Positions 46,594 to 56,461 of a stretch of DNA of 64,000 bases are shown piece after piece. The notes under the pieces were generated by a model that searched no databases, was not told the DNA's origin, and was given only the letters and a program-made list of their open reading frames with translations. Each line of letters starts with the position of its first letter. Position 1 is the first letter of the stretch. The DNA comes from Verrucomicrobium sp. BvORR106 (GTDB lineage Bacteria > Verrucomicrobiota > Verrucomicrobiia > Verrucomicrobiales > Verrucomicrobiaceae), in assembly GCF_000739655.1 (NCBI RefSeq), contig NZ_BATR01000164.1:124001-188000 (forward strand). Reading direction: 5' to 3'. A program made the translations under genes and the position numbers.

Positions 46594-46634
46594 CACAATG
46601 ATATATCCTGCATTATCCTCACTACAACATTGTG
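46594..46634. promoter_or_regulatory. Candidate LysR operator in the divergent promoter
   Basis: The 54-bp gap contains CACAATG (46594-46600) and CATTGTG (46628-46634), a perfect 7-bp inverted repeat. Inside it is the AT-rich dyad GATA-N10-TATC (46600-46617). LysR regulators usually bind such interrupted dyads between divergent genes. The exact T-N11-A pattern is not met. Confidence 0.4.
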
Positions 46635-46642
46635 TTTTCAGA

Positions 46643-47647
46643 ATGCACTTTGAGTTCGTCATGAAACACGAACTTCTCCTCCAGTGCCCTCCCCTTCATC
46701 ACGCAGGCTACGACTTCATTGGCGACATCCACGGCCAGCATGGCAAGCTGCTGCAACTGTTGCACAAGCTGGGCTATGAAGAGCGCAACGGCATCCACCG
46801 CCATCCGGAAGGGAGGATCCCGGTGTTCCTGGGTGATCTGCTGGATCGTGGGCCAGACGTCCGCGGACTGGTCCGCCGGGTCAGGACCATGGTGGAGGCG
46901 GACGCTGCATTCTGTATTCTGGGCAATCACGAATACAACTTCATCCTTCTGCACACTCCTGACCAGCAGGGAGGATGGCTGCGCCCGCGGACGAAAGAGA
47001 ACCTGCGCCAGGGCGAGGCCACTCACCGTGCTTTCGCTGGGTACGAGGAAGAACTGACCGGTCACTTGCACTGGATGAAAGGTCTCCCTCTCGCGTTGGA
47101 TCTGGGAAAGTGCCGGGCCATCCACGCCTGCTGGGATGATGCCCTGTTGGAACGCGTGGCCCATCATACCCTGCGCGATCCCGAATTTCTCCTCGCCTGC
47201 GGAAACCGCACCACGGAGGCGCATACCGCCATGGAGATCCTCGCCAAGGGACCCGAACTGGCCCTGCCTCAGAATCTGGCCTTCCTCGACAAGAAGGGCA
47301 TCGAGCGGCGGAACATGCGCACCCGCTGGTGGAATCTGAAGGGCCTGACCAAGCTGGCGGAGCTCGCCATGCCACCGGGCACCCTGGTGGGCGACATGCC
47401 CGTCCAGGAGGAGGACCTGCGCCTTCTCCCGAATTACCCGGCGGAGGCACCTCCGGTCTTCTTCGGGCATTACTGGATGCCCCCGGCAGGCCCCAAAGCG
47501 CCGCTGGCGCCCAACCTCGCCTGCCTGGACTACGGAGCCGGGCTCGACGGCCCGCTCACCGCGTATCGCTGGAATGGAGAAGCCGCTCTGGACGCTGCCA
47601 ACTTCGTGCAGACCGACTACCCTGCGGAAGAGAGAGCCGCAGCTTGA
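46643..47647 (+). CDS. Metallophosphoesterase (PrpE/ApaH-like)
   Basis: A 334-residue calcineurin-type phosphoesterase with all the metal-site motifs: YDFIGDIHGQ, FLGDLLDRGPD, LGNHEYN, and a late FFGHYWMP. The nearest functional relatives are the serine/threonine phosphatases PrpE and diadenosine tetraphosphatase. The ATG at 46643 or the one at 46661 is the start; the frame reaches back into the LysR gene but that part has no family motif. It ends four bases before the pseudopilin operon's last stop codon, converging with it. Confidence 0.9.
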   Translation: MHFEFVMKHELLLQCPPLHHAGYDFIGDIHGQHGKLLQLLHKLGYEERNGIHRHPEGRIPVFLGDLLDRGPDVRGLVRRVRTMVEADAAFCILGNHEYNFILLHTPDQQGGWLRPRTKENLRQGEATHRAFAGYEEELTGHLHWMKGLPLALDLGKCRAIHACWDDALLERVAHHTLRDPEFLLACGNRTTEAHTAMEILAKGPELALPQNLAFLDKKGIERRNMRTRWWNLKGLTKLAELAMPPGTLVGDMPVQEEDLRLLPNYPAEAPPVFFGHYWMPPAGPKAPLAPNLACLDYGAGLDGPLTAYRWNGEAALDAANFVQTDYPAEERAAA

Positions 47648-47651
47648 GACT

Positions 47652-50351
47652 TCACGGTGTGAGTGGCTGATACTCCAGACGGCGGAACCGGGTTACGCCC
47701 GTGGCGGAGGGATCCGCGTAGCGCTCCAGCATCGTTTGCTGGCGACTCTCGGCCGTGATCACCAGATTGCCGTTGCGCGTCTGTTTCAACGCCTGGCCGA
47801 TGCTGTACACCATGAAGACGCTGCCCCGGGTGGTGACGAGGTTCGCAATACCTCGAACCACCGCTTCGCTCTCCTCACCCCCGTCCGCCACCCCCGCAAT
47901 CTCCACGATCTCCCCGGGTGAGTCGTAGGCATCGGCATAGCCATACTTTTTGCCCTTGGCAGCGAGGGTGCGGTTGTAGATGTTCTTGGCGATCGTACGC
48001 GCCTTGGCGATGCTGATGGTCTCGCTGCTATTGGTGGAAGTGGGGGCCGCCACCCCGGCCAGCAGGGCCACCAGCGGCAAGGAACGCTCCAGAGGCGAAG
48101 AGACCTGCAAGGCATCGCCATACGGCTGGACCTGGGAGTTGATGTTGATGCGACCCGCCGTGCTGGTGGAATGCGGAGCAAACATGCCTTTGGCGCGATC
48201 CGGCACATCCACCGGCACCGTGAACAAATCCATAAAAGCCCAGTCGGGCACCATCGTGGCCGCATCTTCATTGGGCTGAAGGTGGAGCGTGCGCCAGGGC
48301 ACCCCGGCTCCGGCACCGCTCTCCATTCCCGTATGAATGTAGCCCAGCTCACCCACAGAATCGACCTGGCCACTCGCGTTCCCCGTAGAGCCCGCCGGGG
48401 CTGGCATGTAGAGGCTGGTATCGGTGATCACGCCACTGGCATTCGTGTCCTGTTTGGGAGTCGTGGTCGTTGCCTTTCCCAGCGTGCGAATGGCCACTCC
48501 GCCCACTGTGCCATCGTTCTCTTTGCCGAAGCTGTTTCCGTAGTCGCGCTTCTTCCAGTCATTGCGATGCGTGTTCACCCGCGGATCGTCCACCTCGATC
48601 GAGTGGATGTCCTTCTCGGCCACCCCGGTGCCGTCCAGCGTGCAGGAGGCGGCCGTACCCAGTGGGGCCACATCAAGCCTTCGGGTGCGGGAGATCGCAT
48701 ACCGCAGACTCACTGTGGTCGGCCGCGTGCCGGTCAGGGTCGCCGTGGAGGTGCGGGTGATGCTGGCGTAGCCGCCTGCAGTCAGGATCGCATTGCCCCC
48801 CTCAATCTCCGCCGCAGTGATCGCGGTTTCTGTCGGTGAACCACTCAGACCAGTGCCGGAGGCGGAAAGAAAAAGGTTGAGCTTCGTGAGGTCGATCTGG
48901 TCCAGTCCGAAGTTCTTGGGCAGATGAACCTCCAGTTTGTACTTGGCCTGGTAGGTGGTGCCGCTGCTGGCAGAGGCTGCCACCCACAAGCCCATCTCTG
49001 TGATCTTGGGTGAGCGGGTAATGCCAATGAAAGCGATGTCAGAAGTAGCGACCTCCATGAGCTGGAAGCGACCACCCGCTGCCTGCTCGCCACGCAGGGG
49101 CACCACCGCCTTGGTCACACTCTCCCCTACCGACTCCTTGGAGCGGACATAGTTGATGATGTTAAGCGAGAGCTGGGTGAGCCGCTCGGGCTTGTTGGCA
49201 TAGTACTTGGCCTGGAAGTTGGAGTCTGGGGCCACGGGCCAGTCCGTCCGCTTGAGGTAGGAGTTGAGCAGATCGATCGTGTCCGCCAGCTTGGTGGCAT
49301 CCGTGTGGGCAATGGGATCCCAGATCTCCGTCGCCCCATCCTTTTTGATGTCAATGAAGGGTCGGCCCGCCGCCTTGGTCTTGTCGGTGGTGAGGACAAT
49401 CCGTGGTTCGTTGAAAAACGTGGTGTCTGGCTCGTGATTGTAATGGGTGATCTCGAACTTGGCGCGGTTCAACACCGTGGTGAAACTGCCCGCCCCATCG
49501 TCGAGATTCCGCAGTTCCCGGGTGGAGTTGAAGAACCGCTTCACGGTGCTGAAGTCGTAAGGGTCCGGTGCGATCGCCGCGTGCATCCGGTCCACCATGT
49601 CCACGGTCATGCCATAGTTGGTGAGGGACAGGAGATTGATGCTGGCAGGGTGACTGGTGGTGAAGGGGCTCTTCACTCCGGTTCCGCCGCTGGAGCCGTT
49701 GCGCTTCCAGGCCGTGTTGATGTTGATCTTGCTGGACTCAGCGTCGGCCCACCAGGCAAAGCGGCCCACAATGGGGTTCGCGGAATTCGTCAACACAGGT
49801 GACTCAGACTCCTCCAGCGTGCCGTCCTGTCGCACATAGATCCAGCGCAGGGGCAGAGTCGCCACCGGGCTCGTGCTGTCATTGGGGTCCGTCTGCTGGT
49901 CAGTGATGACGTGAGTCACTGGACTCTGGTCATTGAAGGTCTGGACATTGAGGTTGGCCGGGGCCAGCGGATCATCTGCCGCCAAGGCAAGCGCCGCCGA
50001 TCCGGGCAAACCCGAGTGCAACGGCAGCCGGCGGCCCAGGCGGATCAAGGAGGATCCGCTGGCCGTCTCCACCGGCAGGATCAGGGCCCCGGGCTGACTC
50101 GCCCAGACCTTGGTGCCATCCGTGGTATGATTGCGCAGGACACCGGTGACCATGTTCACCCCCATCTGGGAGTACCCCTGAGCTCGGGCCCGGTCCAGAT
50201 GAGCACCGGAAGCGGCGGTCTCGTTTCTCACCATGTCGGCAAACCCCAGCACCATGATGGTGATGAGGGCGAGAATGATGACCGTGATCACCAACGCCAT
50301 GCCGTGACGGGTGCGGCCATACGGATGACGGGGAGGAAAGAGGGTCTTCAT
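47652..50351 (-). CDS. GspK/PilX-like pseudopilin, Verru_Chthon cassette A type
   Basis: An 899-residue protein opening with a prepilin-type hydrophobic helix, HGMALVITVIILALITIMVLG, that lacks the glutamate at +5, exactly the exception that marks GspK and PilX. At about residue 200, FAWWADAESSKININTA matches the GspK segment of the form DE.G.LNIN. Further on it is a long mixed domain. It is far larger than T2SS GspK (about 330 residues). As I recall the family it is the 'Verru_Chthon cassette protein A' model. It overlaps the preceding gene by four bases and is the last gene of the operon. Confidence 0.85.
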   Translation of the reverse strand: MKTLFPPRHPYGRTRHGMALVITVIILALITIMVLGFADMVRNETAASGAHLDRARAQGYSQMGVNMVTGVLRNHTTDGTKVWASQPGALILPVETASGSSLIRLGRRLPLHSGLPGSAALALAADDPLAPANLNVQTFNDQSPVTHVITDQQTDPNDSTSPVATLPLRWIYVRQDGTLEESESPVLTNSANPIVGRFAWWADAESSKININTAWKRNGSSGGTGVKSPFTTSHPASINLLSLTNYGMTVDMVDRMHAAIAPDPYDFSTVKRFFNSTRELRNLDDGAGSFTTVLNRAKFEITHYNHEPDTTFFNEPRIVLTTDKTKAAGRPFIDIKKDGATEIWDPIAHTDATKLADTIDLLNSYLKRTDWPVAPDSNFQAKYYANKPERLTQLSLNIINYVRSKESVGESVTKAVVPLRGEQAAGGRFQLMEVATSDIAFIGITRSPKITEMGLWVAASASSGTTYQAKYKLEVHLPKNFGLDQIDLTKLNLFLSASGTGLSGSPTETAITAAEIEGGNAILTAGGYASITRTSTATLTGTRPTTVSLRYAISRTRRLDVAPLGTAASCTLDGTGVAEKDIHSIEVDDPRVNTHRNDWKKRDYGNSFGKENDGTVGGVAIRTLGKATTTTPKQDTNASGVITDTSLYMPAPAGSTGNASGQVDSVGELGYIHTGMESGAGAGVPWRTLHLQPNEDAATMVPDWAFMDLFTVPVDVPDRAKGMFAPHSTSTAGRININSQVQPYGDALQVSSPLERSLPLVALLAGVAAPTSTNSSETISIAKARTIAKNIYNRTLAAKGKKYGYADAYDSPGEIVEIAGVADGGEESEAVVRGIANLVTTRGSVFMVYSIGQALKQTRNGNLVITAESRQQTMLERYADPSATGVTRFRRLEYQPLTP

Positions 50352-51271
50352 GGTGCGTTCTCCAAGTGAACTTTCAGAGTCTGGGAGGACATGCCCCCTA
50401 TCACCCGGCTCAGGCTGGCGTTCGCCTGGAGAGTCTCCACACAGTCCGCCGCCGTGGCGCTCTGGGCGACAACGGCCTTGATGGTTGACGCCGTGGCGGC
50501 CGTGAGCAGTGAGGCGGATCGTGTATCCAGAACCACCACAGACACCTCCACCGCCGTGGGCAGCACCGGAGCGGCGCGAGTGATGCTGGCAACCGTGCCC
50601 GTGGACTCATGAACCTGATCGACGTATCCCACGCGGGAATCATATCCCCCTGAGCCCACACCCGTCTGGGTGATGGGATTGCCAGAGGCATCCAGACAGC
50701 GCACCCACAGACCAATGACATTCTCCGCAAACAGCCCCCGGTAGGAACTGGCGACGTCTGCCGGGGCGGAAGAGTTCAACACCGCCTCCGTCATCCAGGA
50801 GAGCTGGCTGTACACCAGATGGTCGCTCGCTCCGGGATTCAGAAAGATCCGGCACAGGGAGGCCCGCGGTGTGCTGGATGATTCATCCCAGCGGACGAAG
50901 TAGCCAATCTCAGCCATGTTTCCGTGAACCGTGGAGGTGGCGAGCGGTGCCTGCCAGAACACCGCCTGCGGCTGCCGGTACTGGGCGGGCACACCCGCGG
51001 GATTGACCACAAATTGCAGATCCGGTGTGGCTCCAGTAGAGCGGGAGTCCACAGGAAGCGCCGCCGAGCGCAGATCCCGGCCAATGAAGTCCACCAGCGC
51101 ACGACCGTTCTGGGTGCGCTCAGTGCGGCCGTTGCCCTGTGACCAGGTGTTGCTCACCATGCCGGCCACCTGCACCAGCAGCACGACGATGAGGCTCAGC
51201 ACCGCCGAGGCCACCATCACCTCCACCAGCGTGAAAGCAGACAGGTTATTTCTCTTTTGCGAGGGAGACAT
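50348..51271 (-). CDS. GspJ/PilW-like pseudopilin (cassette member)
   Basis: A 307-residue protein with the N-methylated prepilin start LSAFTLVEVMVASAVLSLIV (phenylalanine at +1, glutamate at +5) and an uncleaved length and acidic linker (SQGNGRTERTQNGRALVDFIGRDLRSA) of the GspJ/PilW kind. I chose the ATG at 51271, 26 bp inside the end of the previous gene. Its stop overlaps the GspK-like start by four bases. Likely one of the four tip pseudopilins. Confidence 0.85.
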   Translation of the reverse strand: MSPSQKRNNLSAFTLVEVMVASAVLSLIVVLLVQVAGMVSNTWSQGNGRTERTQNGRALVDFIGRDLRSAALPVDSRSTGATPDLQFVVNPAGVPAQYRQPQAVFWQAPLATSTVHGNMAEIGYFVRWDESSSTPRASLCRIFLNPGASDHLVYSQLSWMTEAVLNSSAPADVASSYRGLFAENVIGLWVRCLDASGNPITQTGVGSGGYDSRVGYVDQVHESTGTVASITRAAPVLPTAVEVSVVVLDTRSASLLTAATASTIKAVVAQSATAADCVETLQANASLSRVIGGMSSQTLKVHLENAP

Positions 51272-51704
51272 GGATGATCTGCGGGGCACGCCCCGGCTCC
51301 AGGTTGAAGGTCCATTTCAAGGTGGCCAGACAGGCATCTGTTCCCACATCAGGGATGCCCCCCTTCGCCGCAGCCGTTGAGGTGGGCGTCGGTATCTGGC
51401 TGAAGGTCACATGGCAGAGGTAGAGCGCCTGCTCATCCCCTGCAGCCACGGTGCCCGATTCGTTGAAGCGGAACTCGACCGTCTCAGTCAGACTGGAGGG
51501 AAAGGTGCGGGAGCGTAATTCCCCCACCGCGACCGACACCATCCTGGGGAGGAGGGAGTTGAACCCGCTGTCCCGCTCCGTCTTCATCAAGGGCGGCAGC
51601 AATCCCACCACCGCCAGCAGGGAGAAGCCGATGATGGCAATGGCAAGGGCGACCTCCACGAGGCTGAAGCCATTGCGGCGCCCGGTTGTTGGCAGGCATT
51701 TCAT
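51246..51704 (-). CDS. GspI/PilV-like pseudopilin (cassette member)
   Basis: A 152-residue protein with the prepilin start RNGFSLVEVALAIAIIGFSL (F+1, E+5) and the small size and single beta-domain layout of GspI/PilV. It overlaps the GspH-like gene by four bases at its start and the GspJ-like gene by 26 bp at its end. In type II secretion GspI nucleates the tip complex with J and K. Confidence 0.85.
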   Translation of the reverse strand: MKCLPTTGRRNGFSLVEVALAIAIIGFSLLAVVGLLPPLMKTERDSGFNSLLPRMVSVAVGELRSRTFPSSLTETVEFRFNESGTVAAGDEQALYLCHVTFSQIPTPTSTAAAKGGIPDVGTDACLATLKWTFNLEPGRAPQIIHVSLAKEK

Positions 51705-52381
51705 GGCCGTTCCACCTTGGTTTTGCCGGTGGTGCCCAGGAGCACGACACGATAGTAGTTTGAAGGAACCCCTCTTTCCGCCTGGCTGAACTGCACCTTG
51801 CCGCCAGACACAGTGCCCTCCACCAAGCGGAACTGGGCCGCATCATCCGGATTCAGCAGCCCACCACCGGGCAAAAAGATCCGGGCGGCATAGGTGCCCG
51901 CCGGTAGACTGGAGTTGGACCCGTACGCCACGGGCGCGCCCGGGCGGCTGGCATCCGCAAAAGGAAACGGCTGGGGTCCATTGGAGAAGAAGGAGGCATC
52001 CGTCCCCGTGGCCCCCACGTCCACAACAATGCCGTCTGGCAATACCTCCCACTCACGGATCTGACGCCAGCCCCCGGCCACGGTGTACTCCAGCACGGTA
52101 AAGGCCCGGGCATCGACCTCGGTGCCAAGAGACTTCATCAGAACCACGGCGTTCAGCGTGTTTTTGGTGATCGCCTGCTGTCGGGCCGCCTCGATAAGCC
52201 GGGTCACCTTGTTTCCGGCATTGGTCAGCGTCATGGAGCGCAACGCCCTGCCTACGCCAAGCCCTCCCATGGCCAGAATGGAGGCCATGACAGCCATCAC
52301 CATGAGCATCTCCACAAGGGTAAACCCCACGTGATGCCTTGAACCGCTGTTGTGACCGTGGATCCTGTTCCCAATATTCAT
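51701..52381 (-). CDS. GspH/FimT-like pseudopilin (cassette member)
   Basis: A 226-residue protein with HHVGFTLVEMLMVMAVMASIL (F+1, E+5) followed by GLGVGRALRSMTLTNAGNKVTRLIEAARQQAITKN, the alpha-helical stalk typical of GspH/FimT. The ATG at 52381 overlaps the stop of the upstream giant repeat-protein gene by four bases, so translation is probably coupled to that gene. Longer frames upstream lie inside the giant gene and are spurious. Confidence 0.88.
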   Translation of the reverse strand: MNIGNRIHGHNSGSRHHVGFTLVEMLMVMAVMASILAMGGLGVGRALRSMTLTNAGNKVTRLIEAARQQAITKNTLNAVVLMKSLGTEVDARAFTVLEYTVAGGWRQIREWEVLPDGIVVDVGATGTDASFFSNGPQPFPFADASRPGAPVAYGSNSSLPAGTYAARIFLPGGGLLNPDDAAQFRLVEGTVSGGKVQFSQAERGVPSNYYRVVLLGTTGKTKVERP

Positions 52382-55300
52382 GACTTCATGCCTCCTCGCT
52401 GAGAAGATGTCCGGCGACGCCGGCTGGTTGTGCAGGCCAGGGCCAGCAGAATGAGCACAGCCCGGGAGGGCTCGGGCACCACGTAGATGATGCCGTCCGT
52501 GAGAAAGAGATCCGTGTTGAAATACCAGCCATTGCCCAGATCCGCCACAGACGACAGGTCGAGATAGTCTGAGACGTTGCCCGTGTTGCTGTCCAGCGTC
52601 GTCCAATCCACGAGGTTGAAGACATCGCCCCATTGCACAGCGTATCCGGAGGCCAGTTCCACCTTGATCACGCCTGTCTGCTCCAGATTCAGCGTGCCAC
52701 TGACCACGATGCTGTCATAGAGCCCGCCTGAAGCTGCTGTCGAGTAGCTCGCTGCGCTCCCTCCCGAAAGGTTGCTCTGGGTGCCGCCCAACTGCAACAC
52801 CACGCGGGTGGCCCCGGCACTGAGCGTCAGATCGCCATTCACCGTGAGTGTCCCAATGCCCGCTCCCGCATTGGCCACGACATCCGTGCCCACCGTGGCG
52901 CCGGGCCGGATGACGCTTGTGCCGCTGATGATAAGACTGCCGGTGACACTCCCAGTGCCACTCAGCGTCTTGTTGGTCAGCGTGTAGTTGCCAGAGGTGC
53001 GGCCACTGACGCTGAAGACAGCACCGCTGTCGATCTGGATCCAGGGAGTGCCGTCGATGTTGCCCGTGCCCGAAAGCGCGAGGGTGCCCCCGCTGATGGT
53101 GGTCTTGCCCGTGTAGGTGCTGGTGGTCGCGGTGGGCGTTGTGGTGTTGTAAGTATTGGCCAGGGTGAGGGTGCCGCTTCCCGTCTTCACCAGTGCCAGA
53201 TTCCCGGTGATGCGGCCATAGTAGATCTGCGCCGTGCTCTGATTGATCGTGAGCATGGAGAGGGTGGCACTGTTGGAGTTCGTCACCGCCACCACGTCAC
53301 TGGCCCCGGCCGGGACCACACTGGCCAGTCCGGCAATGGTCTGGTTGTACCCGGCCAGATCGAATGCGGTGGTCTCCGTGACCGAGTTCGCGGAATAAAC
53401 CGTCAGCACCGTGGTGGAAGGCAGGCTGTTCGTCGCCCCCAGCTTCAGCGTGCCGCGAATGATCGAGGTCGATCCCGTGTAGGTGTTCGCGCCGCTGACC
53501 ACCACCGTGCCTCCCGCCCCGCTGGAGGAGAAGGCCACCGAGTTGGCCGCACCATCTCTGATGACGCCACTGAGGGTGAGAGTCCCGTAATTGTTCACGC
53601 CGATCCGGGAGTTCGCCGTGCCAATCAAGATGTCTCCCGCCCAGGTTGCCGCAGCCGTGGCGGCGGCACTGGCGCCACCGGTCAGGTTCAGCGCCCCGTA
53701 GTTGCTGCCATTGCCGTTGATGGTGAGCGTCTCCCCTTGGACGACAATGCCATCACTCAATCGAAGGATGGCCCCGTCCGCCACCGTGGTGCCGCCATCG
53801 GCAGATCCGAGGGCCAGATTGTTCGCCACCACCAGGATCCCCTGGCTCACCGTCGTCTCACCCGTGTAGGTATTGGCTCCGCTCAGAGTCAGTATGCCGG
53901 TGCTGGAGGTGCCGCCTGTTTTCTTCAAATCACCCTCGCCAGAAATGATGCCTCCGTAGGTGAGAGTGGCCACTCCCGTACTCAACGTCCCTCCACCCGC
54001 AAGGAGCGTGATGCCTCGATTGCTGTTGAGCACCGTGTTCACAGCAATCTGGAGTGTCCCGCCGTTGAAAGTGAGATTCGCAGCCTGCACTGCGATAGGC
54101 GCCAGCCCCAGACTGCCATCGCCGGAAATGAGCACGGTGCCGGCATTGAACGTCGTCCCACCGCTATAGGTGTTGTTTGTATTAGCCAGCACCAGGGTGC
54201 CGCTCCCGTTCTTGACGAGATTCACCACGCCAGTGCCGTTGTTGGTGATGGCCACATTCACCGTGATGGCATTGGTGGAGGAGTAGTTGTAGAAAATGAG
54301 GGTGCCCGCGGCATTGTCCGCCGAGCCTCCCGCCGTGAGGCTTCCCCCATTGTGGGCGGTCGTGCCGATGGTGAGCGCCCCCGCCCCATCCACCAGCATG
54401 ATGCCTCCCACCTGACCCAGCCTCAAGGTCCCCTGCTGGGCGTCGGAGTTGTCATTGATGTCGACGATGGTGGCGGTGGTGGCCGCAGATACGAGCGTGT
54501 TGATGTCCGTCATTCCCGTGGCATCGGCCAGGACCACGCTGCCGCTGGTGCCGCCGTCCACGATCTTGATGTTGGCAGAGGCGCTGTCTGGAATGGGCCC
54601 CACTGCCCCCGCTCCGGAGCTGTAGGAGGTCACAGTGGTGTACCCGGTGTAGGCCACGATGTTTCCTGAACCATTCACCGCCGCCCAGTCCGTGCCGTTC
54701 ACCGTGGCCCATGCGCCCAGGATGCCGGTGGCATCATTCACGCTGCTGGTGGTGATGCCATTGGTGCTGCTTGCCTCCCCCGCCGGGAGGACAAAGTTGA
54801 CGGTGCCGCCACTGTAAGTGATCGCGCCCAGGGAGAGCAGCAAATCCTGGGGAGTGGTGCTGCTCTTGGTCAGGCTGATGGTCGAACCGCCAACTGACAG
54901 GGTGAGCCCGTTGAACCGCTGGCTATTGGCCGCGGTGGTGCCCCCCGCCAGGCTCAGCGTGCCGCCCTTCATGATCAGCGAGGAGCTGTTCGCAGTGTTG
55001 TTGATGATGTTGCTGACGGTGGAGGAAAAATTCAGAGCCAGCGTACCGGCGGCGACCGTCGTGCTGCCAGTATAGGTACTGGCCCCGGTCAGTGTCTGCG
55101 TCGCGGTCCCAGTCTTGATGAGAGACAACTTGCCGCCCGCGTCTCCGTCTCTCAGAACGCCGCTGAAGGTGTAGCTGCTGCGTGCCTCGAGGGTCAGCGA
55201 GGCTGCCGTGATGCTGTTGTTTTCCACATAGTTGTTCGTGGAGCCCGTATTCCCCAGCGTCAATCCCGCCACGGCCACGCTGTTGCCGTTCAGTTGAAGG

Positions 55301-56355
55301 ACCTTCGTGCTGGAGGAAGCCGTCGTGGGACCGAAGGTCACCAGATTGGGGTTTGCGGTATTCAATGCTCCGGCGCTCCCCAGCTTGAGCGTGCCTATAG
55401 TGAGGATCACTCCACCGGTGAAGGTGTTGTTGCCACTGAGCACCAGCGTCCCGGCCACCCCGCTGCTGTTGATGGTAAGCGACCGGCTCCCGCCTGATTC
55501 GCCAATGTTGCCGGAGATGGTCCCGGTAATGTTGGTGGCGTTGATAGAGATGGCCGCACTGGAACGCAGGGTCAGGCTGCCAGCCAGCGTGCCGGACGCA
55601 TCAAAGCGAATGGCACCACGGGTGCCGGTGCCAACGCCGATCTCCATAGGCACCGTGATGGTGCCCGTGTCAGACACCGCCAGCGTGACGCGGTCTCCCA
55701 CGACGATCTTGCTCAGACTGTTGAGTGCCGTTGCATACGCCTGCACAAAGAGACCGTCTGTGGTGTTGTTCACCTGATCCAGCAGCGTCAGGGTACCGGT
55801 CCAGGTGTTGGCCCCATAGAGTTGAATGGTCGCCAGCGTCTGGGTAGTGTCCGTACTGACGGTCTTGGCAATCGTGATGTTGTTCCCGGACAACACCGAG
55901 TTGAAGAGCAGACGCTTGTTCCCATCCGCCGAGGTGGCCCCATTGCCAATGGAAATCCACGCACCATCTGCCAGCGCAATGGTGCCGCCGGTAAAGGCAT
56001 AGGCGGCCGTGTTTGTACCGGGATTAAAAAGCAATCCCCCCACCTGAACGGTACCCGAGACCGTCACCGTCTTGGATGCGCTGGTTGGGCCGGTGGTGCC
56101 GTTGCCGAACACGGCAATCACGGAAGAACCAGCAGCCCCGGAGGGCCAGGTGGTGTTGCTGGAGCTGGTGGTGTCCAGCCAGTTCGCCCCTCCCGCTGAC
56201 CATGTGCCACTCCCATCCTGCACGCCTGCCGTGGAGGTGCCCACATCCCAGGTCAGGCTGGACGCCCCCTCGACCACAGGCGCAGCCAGCAGCAGCATCG
56301 ACAAATATTTCATATAACCCGCATGCAAAAAACGGGCAATGGTCAGTGTGGTCAT
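52378..56355 (-). CDS. Giant autotransporter-repeat protein with PEP-CTERM tail
   Basis: About 1325 residues. A signal peptide (MKYLSMLLLAAPVVEGASS, start at 56355 or 56313) leads into a long beta-helical region made of autotransporter-associated beta-strand repeats. These repeats (TIGR02601 type) read like KTGSGTLTLANTYNT or LTLSGANTYTGETTVSQGIL. The C-terminus is a PEP-CTERM sorting signal: VVPEPSRA, a hydrophobic stretch, then an arginine cluster (SRRRRTS). Such signals are processed by an exosortase, which is not in this window. There is no autotransporter beta-barrel. The next gene's start overlaps its stop, tying it to the pseudopilins. Confidence 0.9.
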   Translation of the reverse strand: MTTLTIARFLHAGYMKYLSMLLLAAPVVEGASSLTWDVGTSTAGVQDGSGTWSAGGANWLDTTSSSNTTWPSGAAGSSVIAVFGNGTTGPTSASKTVTVSGTVQVGGLLFNPGTNTAAYAFTGGTIALADGAWISIGNGATSADGNKRLLFNSVLSGNNITIAKTVSTDTTQTLATIQLYGANTWTGTLTLLDQVNNTTDGLFVQAYATALNSLSKIVVGDRVTLAVSDTGTITVPMEIGVGTGTRGAIRFDASGTLAGSLTLRSSAAISINATNITGTISGNIGESGGSRSLTINSSGVAGTLVLSGNNTFTGGVILTIGTLKLGSAGALNTANPNLVTFGPTTASSSTKVLQLNGNSVAVAGLTLGNTGSTNNYVENNSITAASLTLEARSSYTFSGVLRDGDAGGKLSLIKTGTATQTLTGASTYTGSTTVAAGTLALNFSSTVSNIINNTANSSSLIMKGGTLSLAGGTTAANSQRFNGLTLSVGGSTISLTKSSTTPQDLLLSLGAITYSGGTVNFVLPAGEASSTNGITTSSVNDATGILGAWATVNGTDWAAVNGSGNIVAYTGYTTVTSYSSGAGAVGPIPDSASANIKIVDGGTSGSVVLADATGMTDINTLVSAATTATIVDINDNSDAQQGTLRLGQVGGIMLVDGAGALTIGTTAHNGGSLTAGGSADNAAGTLIFYNYSSTNAITVNVAITNNGTGVVNLVKNGSGTLVLANTNNTYSGGTTFNAGTVLISGDGSLGLAPIAVQAANLTFNGGTLQIAVNTVLNSNRGITLLAGGGTLSTGVATLTYGGIISGEGDLKKTGGTSSTGILTLSGANTYTGETTVSQGILVVANNLALGSADGGTTVADGAILRLSDGIVVQGETLTINGNGSNYGALNLTGGASAAATAAATWAGDILIGTANSRIGVNNYGTLTLSGVIRDGAANSVAFSSSGAGGTVVVSGANTYTGSTSIIRGTLKLGATNSLPSTTVLTVYSANSVTETTAFDLAGYNQTIAGLASVVPAGASDVVAVTNSNSATLSMLTINQSTAQIYYGRITGNLALVKTGSGTLTLANTYNTTTPTATTSTYTGKTTISGGTLALSGTGNIDGTPWIQIDSGAVFSVSGRTSGNYTLTNKTLSGTGSVTGSLIISGTSVIRPGATVGTDVVANAGAGIGTLTVNGDLTLSAGATRVVLQLGGTQSNLSGGSAASYSTAASGGLYDSIVVSGTLNLEQTGVIKVELASGYAVQWGDVFNLVDWTTLDSNTGNVSDYLDLSSVADLGNGWYFNTDLFLTDGIIYVVPEPSRAVLILLALACTTSRRRRTSSQRGGMKS

Positions 56356-56461
56356 GGCTGTGCGTTTGGGTTCAGGGGTTCCAGCCGCGCTATCCCATCT
56401 AAACCGCGATGCGGCGTCCTGGTTGCGCGTCAAGACTTAGTAAGTTCAAATTACCGCCAGA

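Noticed and set aside
46340-46642. Long N-terminal extension of the metallophosphoesterase
   Set aside because: This part lies opposite the LysR gene, and the phosphoesterase motifs begin just after the ATGs at 46643 and 46661.
52382-52633. Upstream extension of the GspH-like pseudopilin frame
   Set aside because: The added codons lie inside the giant repeat-protein gene; a start at 52381 directly precedes the prepilin signal and overlaps the stop by four bases.
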